A DNA stretch of 7,426 nt from an uncultured bacterium (GTDB lineage Bacteria; Cyanobacteriota; Vampirovibrionia; Gastranaerophilales; Gastranaerophilaceae). Location: the NCBI GenBank assembly GCA_902782905.1, contig CACZPB010000114.1, positions 1-7,426 on the forward strand. The letters run 5' to 3'. Under the pieces are notes generated by a model. That model did no database searches, was not told where the DNA came from, and saw only the letters and a list, made by a program, of their open reading frames with translations. Shown here piece by piece: positions 1 to 5,575 of the stretch (the stretch's first letter is position 1; the number at the start of each line of letters is the position of its first letter). Both the position numbers and the translations under genes were made by a program.

Positions 1-861
1 ACCCAAAAACGGATTCTCAAATCGTGAAACTATATCCTCGATTTGGTCAAGATAATACTCTACACTATAGTGTCTGTTCATTCGTTTTAATGTTCTGTTG
101 CACGCAGATTGGAGTGAAAGGTGAAAGTGCGGACAGAATTTTTCACTTCTTCCCAAGAAATCTAAAAGCTCTGGAGTTATTTCGTGAGGATTAAGTGAAC
201 CGAGTCGATATCTTGGAATTTTTGTTTCCTCCTCAATACTTTTTAAAAGTGTTAATAAGTTCTCACCGTTTTCTTTGCCCCATAGCCCTATATGAATACC
301 TGTCAGGACAATTTCTTTGTATCCGTTATTGTATGAGCGGTTAATTTCATTAATTATAAAATCCTTATCAGCGCTTCTTGATTTTCCTCTGCCAAAAGGA
401 ATTATGCAGTAAGAACATCTGTTGTCGCATCCGTCCTGAATTTTTAGGCTCATACGGGTTTTTGTTGTATCATCCAAAATCGCAGGATAGAATTTGTCTT
501 CAACCATCAAATCCTTTACTGCATATTTTTCATTGTTTTTAATTAAATCCCCAAGCTTAAACTTGTCTTCATTTCCATAAACAAAATCAATAAAGTCTTC
601 TTTTAAAAGTGCTTCTTTCTCAATTTGTGCAATGCATCCGGTTAAAACCGTTTTAAGCCCCAAAGTGTGCGCGTGTCTTAAAAGATACATTGCCTCATTG
701 TCGCTTTTGTGTGTTACAGAGCAAGAGTTCAGGATGTATAATTCTGCTTCCTCGAGCTTTTTTACTTGAATATATCCTGATTTAACCATATTCTCAGCAA
801 CAATTTGCCCCTCAAATTGGTTCGACTTGCATCCCATAGATTTTAAAAAAAATTTCTGCAT
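1..861 (-). CDS. mtaB: MtaB-like tRNA methylthiotransferase (radical SAM), C-terminal part missing at window edge
   Basis: This gene runs leftwards off the window, so only its first 287 codons are present. The protein is a methylthiotransferase of the MiaB/MtaB/RimO class, cytoplasmic enzymes that use two 4Fe-4S clusters and S-adenosylmethionine to add a methylthio group. The N-terminal UPF0004-type domain has its three cluster cysteines, C11 (in MGCKSNQFE), C47 (in LNSCSVTHKSD) and C76 (in TGCIAQ). The radical-SAM CxxxCxxC motif is C145, C149 and C152 (QDGCDNRCSYCIIPFGRG). The SVTHKSD block and the HFHLSLQSACNRTLKRMNR block (about 245-263) resemble MtaB, which acts on t6A37 of ANN-decoding tRNAs, more than MiaB. 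Subfamily choice is by motif memory only. The usual LSLQSG reads LSLQSA here. The ATG at 861 is the first start after an in-frame stop and has no visible Shine-Dalgarno sequence. It lies 75 nt downstream of the GDP-mannose gene on the same strand and may be co-transcribed with it. The last third, including any TRAM domain, is outside the window. Confidence 0.9.
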   Translation of the reverse strand, partial: MQKFFLKSMGCKSNQFEGQIVAENMVKSGYIQVKKLEEAELYILNSCSVTHKSDNEAMYLLRHAHTLGLKTVLTGCIAQIEKEALLKEDFIDFVYGNEDKFKLGDLIKNNEKYAVKDLMVEDKFYPAILDDTTKTRMSLKIQDGCDNRCSYCIIPFGRGKSRSADKDFIINEINRSYNNGYKEIVLTGIHIGLWGKENGENLLTLLKSIEEETKIPRYRLGSLNPHEITPELLDFLGRSEKFCPHFHLSLQSACNRTLKRMNRHYSVEYYLDQIEDIVSRFENPFLG

Positions 862-883
862 ATAAAAATACTATCATAAAATG

Positions 884-928
884 TTATTCATCTTAATATA
901 GAAAAATTTGAAGATGTAAGATGAATAA
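884..928. repeat. 12-bp perfect inverted repeat in the manC-mtaB spacer
   Basis: TTATTCATCTTA (884-895) is exactly complementary to TAAGATGAATAA (917-928), with a 21-nt loop. The stem has only two GC pairs, and no clean U-run follows it on the minus strand (ATTTTATGATAG comes next), so it is a poor rho-independent terminator. A second copy of AAGATG at 911-916 could pair with the same left arm and give a shorter alternative hairpin. It may be a weak attenuator, a processing site or a protein-binding palindrome between the two minus-strand genes. The function is unknown. Confidence 0.6.
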
Positions 929-936
929 AAATATAG

Positions 937-2328
937 CTAGACTCTGCCATACATATCTTCGTATCTTATGATATCTTCTTCAATTAGTAAGTCGCCTTTT
1001 TGAACTTCAATAATTTTTAAAGTTTCTTCATAAGGATTTTGAAGCGAGTGAATTTCTTTTACATCAATATCTATGCTGTGTCCGGGGCTTAGAATATGTT
1101 CTTTGCCTTCAAGTAATACTTTGGCTTTACCTTCCAAAACGACCCAGTGTTCGCTTCTATGGTTGTGAGATTGAACTGAAAGCTTTTGCCCTGAATTTAC
1201 CTGTATCATTTTGGTCAAAAATCCTTTGCCTTCAGCAAGTACTGTATAGTATCCCCAAGGTCTGTATACAGTTTTGTGTACAAGGTGTGTATTATCATTC
1301 TGCTGCTTTAATGTGTCAAAAATCTTCTTTACATCTTGTGTTCTATCTGATTTGCAGGCTAAAATTGCGTCTTCAGTTTCTACAATTACAGTATCTTCAA
1401 GCCCTATTGTTGCAACCAGTTTTGACGAAGAATACATAAGAGAATTTTTTGAACCTTCATCTAAAACGTGTCCAATTTTTACATTCCCGTCTGAATCTTT
1501 CTTGCTTACATCATAAATAGATTTCCAGCTGCCTAAATCGTTCCAATCGCTTTCCAGTTTAAGCAGAGCAATTTTGTTTGATTTTTCCATGACTGCGTAA
1601 TCAATAGATATAGAAGGCATTTTATCAAACTCAATGTATGGAATTTCATCAGACTTTGTAAAATCAAAATTCTTCAAAAGTGTATAAATCTCAGGCGAGC
1701 ATTTTGAAATTTCTTCCAAAAGAGTAGAAGCCTTGAACATGAATATACCGCTGTTCCAGAAATAGTTTCCGTCGTTTATATACTTTTGTGCAAGCTCAGA
1801 GTTTGGTTTTTCAGTGAATTTGTTTACGATATAACCGTTTTCGACCTTATTGTCAGTTACGTTTATATAACCATAACCTGTTTCAGGATAAGATGGCTCA
1901 ATTCCAAAAGTCACAATATAACCCTGATTTGCGATTTTTTCTCCTTCAAGCGCTGTTTTTGCAAATTTCTTAACATCTTTTATCAAGTGGTCTGAAGGTA
2001 CGACTATAATCACAGGGTCGGTATTAAATTTTTCAGAAATAAATTTTGTCCCGAGAGCAATTGCCGGAGCTGTATTTTTTGACGTAGGCTCCGATAGCAC
2101 TATAGGATTTTCGGCAATTTTTCCGAGCTGGTATCTGACATTTGAAACGTGTTTTACTCCTGTCATGCTTATAATATTTGCCTTTGGCATAAACTCTTCT
2201 AATCTTTCAAACGTAGATTGCAAAAGGCTCTCACTGTTTTGAATGTTTAACAATTGCTTTGGATAAAGCTCTCTTGAAAGCGGCCAAAGTCTGCTTCCCG
2301 AACCGCCGGCTAAAATTAATCCGTACAT
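937..2328 (-). CDS. manC: Mannose-1-phosphate guanylyltransferase / mannose-6-phosphate isomerase (type II, ManC/AlgA/CpsB-like)
   Basis: This enzyme makes GDP-mannose from mannose-1-phosphate and GTP in the cytoplasm, for capsule, O-antigen or exopolysaccharide synthesis. The two-domain form often also interconverts fructose-6-phosphate and mannose-6-phosphate. With the start chosen here it has 463 residues, usual for the family. The N-terminal nucleotidyltransferase domain (about 1-280) shows the signature GGSGSRLWPLSR...PKQ (8-25), VPSDH (110-114), FTEKP (171-175) and NDLGSW (263-268). The C-terminal cupin domain (about 344-463) shows RPWGYY (356-361), QSHNHRSEHW (386-395, with H388, H390 and H394), H427 and a closing DIIRYEDMYGR. 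An ATG 33 nt upstream (2361) is in frame, but 2328 is preferred. It has AGAGGAG five nt upstream, it begins right before the conserved MYGLILAGG, and the upstream ATG overlaps the probable promoter. The guanylyltransferase role is well supported. Isomerase activity is inferred from the intact cupin motif. Confidence 0.95.
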   Translation of the reverse strand: MYGLILAGGSGSRLWPLSRELYPKQLLNIQNSESLLQSTFERLEEFMPKANIISMTGVKHVSNVRYQLGKIAENPIVLSEPTSKNTAPAIALGTKFISEKFNTDPVIIVVPSDHLIKDVKKFAKTALEGEKIANQGYIVTFGIEPSYPETGYGYINVTDNKVENGYIVNKFTEKPNSELAQKYINDGNYFWNSGIFMFKASTLLEEISKCSPEIYTLLKNFDFTKSDEIPYIEFDKMPSISIDYAVMEKSNKIALLKLESDWNDLGSWKSIYDVSKKDSDGNVKIGHVLDEGSKNSLMYSSSKLVATIGLEDTVIVETEDAILACKSDRTQDVKKIFDTLKQQNDNTHLVHKTVYRPWGYYTVLAEGKGFLTKMIQVNSGQKLSVQSHNHRSEHWVVLEGKAKVLLEGKEHILSPGHSIDIDVKEIHSLQNPYEETLKIIEVQKGDLLIEEDIIRYEDMYGRV

Positions 2329-2333
2329 ATATA

Positions 2334-2340
2334 CTCCTCT
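2334..2340 (-). promoter_or_regulatory. Ribosome binding site deciding the manC start
   Basis: Read on the minus strand this is AGAGGAG, followed by five bases and then ATG at 2328. It is the strongest AGGAG-type site near any start in the window. It selects the internal methionine over the in-frame ATG at 2361, giving a 463-residue protein. Confidence 0.85.
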
Positions 2341-2351
2341 GTTTACAACTA

Positions 2352-2360
2352 ATTGTATCA
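2352..2360 (-). promoter_or_regulatory. Predicted extended -10 promoter for manC
   Basis: On the minus strand the sequence is TGATACAAT, a TGn extended -10 with a 5-of-6 match to TATAAT. Transcription would begin near 2345, leaving a leader of about 17 nt that contains the AGAGGAG site. The -35 position (about 2375-2380, TACAAA) is a poor match, as is common with extended -10 promoters. It is divergent from the mlaE promoter. This is a prediction from sequence only. Confidence 0.5.
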
Positions 2361-2396
2361 CAGATAATAAATTATTTGTATTTTATTCTTAATATT

Positions 2397-2405
2397 TGGT
2401 ATAAT
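2397..2405 (+). promoter_or_regulatory. Predicted extended -10 promoter for the mlaE-mlaF-mlaD operon
   Basis: TGGTATAAT is a perfect TGn-TATAAT extended -10. A weak -35 (TTGTAT, 2376-2381) lies 18 nt upstream. The expected start of transcription is about 2411-2413, only 5-7 nt before the mlaE ATG at 2418, so the message would have almost no leader. It is divergent from the manC promoter 37 nt away. Confidence 0.65.
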
Positions 2406-2417
2406 TAACCTGTACTT

Positions 2418-3218
2418 ATGAGAATTTATTATAAAGCAACATATACATATAAAATATTCAAAGCGCTCTTGGCAGTTATTGGCGAACTGATATCGACTCT
2501 CGGTACCACCGTAATGTATGGCGTAGAATTGATAAAGGGCTTAAAAGAAAAACCGACATCTCTTAAGGAGATTATTTTTCAGTCCGCAAGGTTCGGAGTC
2601 TCATCGCTGCCGATTACGCTTTCAATAGTCGGTATGACAACGATTATTGTTGCAATGCAAGTTGCCGGCGAAATGGTAAAACAAGGAGCAGGTAATTATG
2701 TAGGAATGCTTGTTGCAATACTTACCGTCAGAGAAGAAAGTGTTATTATGGCAGGATTTGCAATAATTTCCATGATAGGTTCTTCAATGGCATCTGAACT
2801 TGCAACAATGAAGGTGACAGAACAGGTAGATGCGATACGGGTTTTGAAAGTAAATCCGGTGCATTATCTTTTTACACCCAGAGTTATAGCCGGAACTGTT
2901 ATGATGCCGTTTGTGGTAATATTGGCATCATTTTTTGGAATTCTTTGCGGTGCTGTAGCCTCAAATGTTGTCTCCGGACTCACTTTTAAAGCATATTTTG
3001 ATTCTGTTTGGTTTGGGCTTAATATGCGAGACATAAGAGTTTGTATTATGAAGGCTGTGACATTCGGATTTGTAATTACGCTCAATTGCTGTTCGTGCGG
3101 AATGAACGCAAAAGACGGCGCAAAAGGCGTTGGTATTGCAACAACAAAGGCTGTTGTTTGGTCATTCGTTGTAATGGTCATACTTGATATGATTTTTGCA
3201 GCGGCATGTTTCTACTAA
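2418..3218 (+). CDS. mlaE: MlaE-like permease of a phospholipid ABC transporter
   Basis: This is the membrane-embedded permease subunit of an MCE/Mla lipid transporter, related to E. coli MlaE and plant TGD1. In known systems a dimer sits in the inner membrane with the ATPase below it and the MCE ring above. The 266 residues match the family length. An amphipathic or interfacial N-terminal helix (about 13-40) is followed by hydrophobic segments near 62-82, 95-120, 155-185, 207-225 and 243-265. The family hallmark is at 122-159, with SELATMKVTEQVDAIRVL and FTPRVIAG. A second family block is GAKGVGIATTKAVV (234-247). A cysteine cluster (NCCSCG, 223-228) precedes it. ATG 2418 is the first start after an in-frame stop, it has no Shine-Dalgarno sequence, and it would lie 5-7 nt from the predicted transcript end. 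The next methionine (33) has no ribosome site either. This is the first gene of a three-gene operon. Family identity is firm. The lipid substrate and transport direction cannot be read from sequence. Confidence 0.93.
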   Translation: MRIYYKATYTYKIFKALLAVIGELISTLGTTVMYGVELIKGLKEKPTSLKEIIFQSARFGVSSLPITLSIVGMTTIIVAMQVAGEMVKQGAGNYVGMLVAILTVREESVIMAGFAIISMIGSSMASELATMKVTEQVDAIRVLKVNPVHYLFTPRVIAGTVMMPFVVILASFFGILCGAVASNVVSGLTFKAYFDSVWFGLNMRDIRVCIMKAVTFGFVITLNCCSCGMNAKDGAKGVGIATTKAVVWSFVVMVILDMIFAAACFY

Positions 3219-3245
3219 TATAAAATAGAAAATGGAAAATAAAAA

Positions 3246-3962
3246 ATGAGTATAGAAGTAAAAAACCTTGTAAAATCATTTGGCAAAAAAGTAATATTGG
3301 ATGACATATCCTTTAAAGTAGATGACGGGAAAATTTTATCCGTTGTCGGTTTCAGCGGTTCAGGAAAGAGCACTGTTCTAAAATTAATAAGCGGTTTGTT
3401 GGAAAAAGATTCGGGAGAAATAATAACAACGGGCGGAGATATAGCAATGGTGTTTCAATACTCTGCGCTATTTGATTCTCTAAATGTGTTCGACAACATA
3501 TCTTTTGCTCTTCAGGAAAGAAAAGACTTGAGGGGGAAATATTCAAGAAAAGAACTTGAAAGGATTGTTGCTGAAAAGTTGGAACTTGTAGGGCTCTCAG
3601 GAATTGAAGACAAATTTCCTTCAGAACTTTCAGGTGGTATGCAAAAACGTGTAAGCTTTGCGCGTGCAATTGTAACGGAACCGAAAATAATTCTGTACGA
3701 TGAGCCAACGGCAGGATTAGACCCTATATCGTCAACTTTGATAGAAGATTATATCGTAAGGTTAAAAAATGAAACAAACGCGGCATCAATTGTTGTAACG
3801 CACCAAATGTCAACAATACGGAGGACGTCAGATTCGGTTTTGATGTTGTATAATGGTCATGCGGTATTTGAAGGAACCCCTGATGATTTATGCAGAGAAG
3901 AAACTCCATATACCCGCCAGTTCGTAGAAGCGGCTCTTGATGGACCAATGAAAATGAATTAG
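3246..3962 (+). CDS. mlaF: MlaF-like ATP-binding protein of a phospholipid ABC transporter
   Basis: This is the cytoplasmic ATPase that powers the MlaE permease. Its 238 residues form one complete nucleotide-binding domain. Visible motifs are Walker A GFSGSGKST (35-43, K41), the Q-loop glutamine Q71 (MVFQYSALFDSLNV), the ABC signature LSGGMQKR (128-135), Walker B IILYDEP (148-154, with catalytic E153), the D-loop AGLDP and the H-loop H186 (VTHQM). The LSGGMQKR signature, the SALFDSLNVFDN block after the Q-loop and the flanking mlaE and mlaD genes place it in the MlaF/TGD3 group. All residues needed for ATP hydrolysis are present. It starts 27 nt after the mlaE stop, with only a weak GGAAA (3234-3238) as ribosome site, and ends 16 nt before the next gene, which indicates one operon. 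MlaF usually works with the STAS protein MlaB, and no mlaB is adjacent here. Confidence 0.94.
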   Translation: MSIEVKNLVKSFGKKVILDDISFKVDDGKILSVVGFSGSGKSTVLKLISGLLEKDSGEIITTGGDIAMVFQYSALFDSLNVFDNISFALQERKDLRGKYSRKELERIVAEKLELVGLSGIEDKFPSELSGGMQKRVSFARAIVTEPKIILYDEPTAGLDPISSTLIEDYIVRLKNETNAASIVVTHQMSTIRRTSDSVLMLYNGHAVFEGTPDDLCREETPYTRQFVEAALDGPMKMN

Positions 3963-3963
3963 T

Positions 3964-3968
3964 AAGGA
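3964..3968 (+). promoter_or_regulatory. Ribosome binding site of the mlaD-like gene
   Basis: AAGGA lies in the 16-nt gap between the mlaF stop and the next ATG at 3979, with a slightly long spacing of 10 nt. It supports the start at 3979 and translation from the shared operon message. Confidence 0.6.
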
Positions 3969-3978
3969 AGCTTATAAT

Positions 3979-5334
3979 ATGAAAATTTCACCGTCTTTAA
4001 AAGTTGGAATACTCGCAATAGTGTCATTAACAATACTTTTATTTGCTATACTCTGGGTAAAAGGGAGATCTTTTTCTTCTGCAGAGAGAATAGAAGTTCA
4101 ATTTAAGGATGTCAATGGCATGCGTCCTGGCTCCGGTGTTCAAATGATGGGACTGAGAGTCGGACAAGTAGAAGAAATTGTTCCTGTCGTTGACGGAGAG
4201 TCAAGTTACGTAAAAATGAGATTCGTAATAACCGAACCAGGAATAAAAATACCTGTTGCATCAACGCTTTCAATTCAACAATCAGGTTTAATCGGGGAAC
4301 AATTCTTAGAAATAACTCCTCCGAAATTGCGCACAGTGTATCTTCCTGTGGTGAACAAAGATTTGCTGCCAAATAATACACCTGTCGAAATTAAGCTGGA
4401 TGACAAGTATTATGATGTAGGAAAAGTTAAAAAAACTCAAATCATGACATCAAAACTGGTTCCGTTGGAGCTGGTTGATTATGTAAACACCAATTATGCA
4501 TACAAAATTGATTATGTAGTGAATTTACCGGGGCTCAGACTTCCTAATTTTATGAGAGGTAAAATTGTTACGCAGAACGGAGTGAAAAAACTTAGAGTGG
4601 CACCTTTGGATAATGCACCGCTTCCTTATCCTAATCAAACTTCTCCGTACACAATTGTAGAGCCTATGAGAATAGCGACATTTATGGATTTGCAATATCA
4701 AGCTGCTGAATCTTTGACAGAAATGAGTAAAGTGTTTAATGATTTGATGAATGATAAGATGATTGCAGAAATCAGACAATCTGTTACAAACTTTAAAGAT
4801 TTGACTGCTCAGGCAACTACAACACTTGCCAAAACAGAAAAACTTATTGATACTTCAAGAAATGACCTTGATGCAATTCTTTGGATGATGAGCGATGTTA
4901 CAAACAACTTTAACAAGCTGGTAACTAATGTTAACGGCATAATAGGAGATGAAAAATTCAAGCCTACAATGTATAGAACGGCAGAGGCTGTATCAAAACT
5001 TTCAGAAAGTTTATCACCAATTATAGGCGCAATTGATGCAAAAGCATTTGCGGAAGATTTGAATGCCGTGCTTAATAACTTGAATGAAATTTCAACATCC
5101 GTAAATAACATGACAAAAGACGAAAAACTTAAAGCTAAGCTTAATACATCAATTGATAACTTAAATACAACAATGTGTGAATTGACAACAGCTCTGGAAA
5201 CAATTAACGGAGACGGAAAAGATAAAGGTAATTTGAAACAAATAGTAAAGGATACCTCAGAAACTGTTTCAAACCTTAAGAAATTCTCAGAAAAACTGAA
5301 TAAACGTTTCTTACTGTTCAGATTGTTGTTCTAA
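3979..5334 (+). CDS. mlaD: MlaD-like MCE-domain protein with long helical tail
   Basis: This is the MCE-domain subunit of the transporter, anchored in the inner membrane and facing the periplasm. In known systems such proteins form hexameric rings that bind or channel lipids. There is one N-terminal membrane segment (about 8-27, no cleavage site evident). An MCE domain follows (about 36-114), with VQFKDVNGMRPGSGVQMMGL, RVGQVEEI and GLIGEQFLEITPP. Residues 115-235 form a mixed, probably beta-rich segment I do not recognise. A long helical, coiled-coil-like region (about 236-445) is rich in N, T, K and L, with repeated NLN/VNN-type spacing. The protein ends in a hydrophobic RFLLFRLLF. At 451 residues it is far longer than E. 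coli MlaD (about 180) and closer to the tailed MCE proteins of cyanobacteria, plants (TGD2) and actinobacteria. It is the last gene of the operon, closing with tandem stops (TAA TAG) before a strong terminator. The MCE call is firm. The symbol is by analogy. Confidence 0.9.
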   Translation: MKISPSLKVGILAIVSLTILLFAILWVKGRSFSSAERIEVQFKDVNGMRPGSGVQMMGLRVGQVEEIVPVVDGESSYVKMRFVITEPGIKIPVASTLSIQQSGLIGEQFLEITPPKLRTVYLPVVNKDLLPNNTPVEIKLDDKYYDVGKVKKTQIMTSKLVPLELVDYVNTNYAYKIDYVVNLPGLRLPNFMRGKIVTQNGVKKLRVAPLDNAPLPYPNQTSPYTIVEPMRIATFMDLQYQAAESLTEMSKVFNDLMNDKMIAEIRQSVTNFKDLTAQATTTLAKTEKLIDTSRNDLDAILWMMSDVTNNFNKLVTNVNGIIGDEKFKPTMYRTAEAVSKLSESLSPIIGAIDAKAFAEDLNAVLNNLNEISTSVNNMTKDEKLKAKLNTSIDNLNTTMCELTTALETINGDGKDKGNLKQIVKDTSETVSNLKKFSEKLNKRFLLFRLLF

Positions 5335-5351
5335 TAGAACATAAGTGAACT

Positions 5352-5393
5352 ATAATGGCAAAATGTATAATATGTTTTGCCATTATTTTTTTT
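5352..5393 (+). terminator. Rho-independent terminator of the mla operon
   Basis: A perfect 12-bp stem (ATAATGGCAAAA at 5352-5363, TTTTGCCATTAT at 5375-5386) encloses an 11-nt loop and runs into eight Ts (5386-5393). It begins 18 nt after the mlaD stop. The opposite strand has no matching T-run, so it serves the plus-strand operon only. Confidence 0.93.
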
Positions 5394-5404
5394 GTATAAA
5401 CAAT

Positions 5405-5427
5405 TGTAAAAAAATGTACTTTTTACA
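5405..5427. repeat. Palindrome TGTAAAAA-N7-TTTTTACA
   Basis: An 8-bp inverted repeat with a 7-nt centre lies just past the terminator, about 150 nt upstream of the c-di-GMP gene. It looks like a possible operator for a dimeric regulator. In a spacer this AT-rich it could also be chance. Confidence 0.3.
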
Positions 5428-5447
5428 CTAGAAAAAACTAAAAAAAA

Positions 5448-5465
5448 TGTTAATATGTGTATAAA
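5448..5465 (+). promoter_or_regulatory. Weak candidate promoter -10 region for the c-di-GMP gene
   Basis: Two overlapping -10-like elements are visible: TGTTAATAT (5448-5456, an extended type with a 4-of-6 hexamer) and TATAAA (5460-5465, 5 of 6). No good -35 sits at the right distance from either. After the terminator a new promoter is needed somewhere in this 241-nt spacer, and these are the best candidates I can see. Confidence 0.25.
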
Positions 5466-5503
5466 GGGGTAAATGAAAAAAAGGCTAAATTATCTAAATG
5501 GAT

Positions 5504-5524
5504 TTGTAAACATTTTGTAACATT
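5504..5524 (+). repeat. Tandem direct repeat TTGTAA(A)CATT, two copies
   Basis: TTGTAAACATT (5504-5514) is followed at once by TTGTAACATT (5515-5524), the same motif less one A. The period is one DNA helical turn, 52-72 nt upstream of the GTG start of the c-di-GMP gene. This geometry suits a regulator binding one face of the helix, but no known site is recognised. Confidence 0.4.
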
Positions 5525-5563
5525 AAATCAATTTTTTTTATTTAGATGTTTTTACATGTATGT

Positions 5564-5571
5564 GAAGGTGA
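5564..5571 (+). promoter_or_regulatory. Ribosome binding site selecting a GTG start
   Basis: GAAGGTGA matches the anti-Shine-Dalgarno complement GGAGGTGA at 7 of 8 bases. It lies 4 nt before GTG 5576. The in-frame ATG at 5546 has only T-rich sequence upstream and no ribosome site, so GTG is the likelier start. Confidence 0.75.
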
Positions 5572-5575
5572 ATTA

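Noticed and set aside
884..928. Reading the inverted repeat as a rho-independent terminator of manC
   Set aside because: The stem has two GC pairs, the loop is 21 nt, and no adequate U-run follows on the minus strand.
1274..1995. Plus-strand open frames at 1274-1516 and 1786-1995
   Set aside because: They lie antisense inside the well-supported manC gene and show no family motif or ribosome site.
2329..2361. Upstream in-frame ATG (2361) as the manC start, adding 11 residues
   Set aside because: The strong AGAGGAG site, the conserved family N-terminus and the probable promoter at 2352-2360 all favour ATG 2328.
2864..5111. Minus-strand open frames across mlaE, mlaF and mlaD, up to about 118 codons
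   Set aside because: These are antisense shadows of three genes with clear family motifs, and their translations show no recognisable domain.
5546..5575. ATG 5546 as the start of the GAF-GGDEF-HD-GYP gene
   Set aside because: It is in frame but lacks a ribosome site. GTG 5576 has GAAGGTGA four bases upstream, and the extra ten residues add no recognisable motif.
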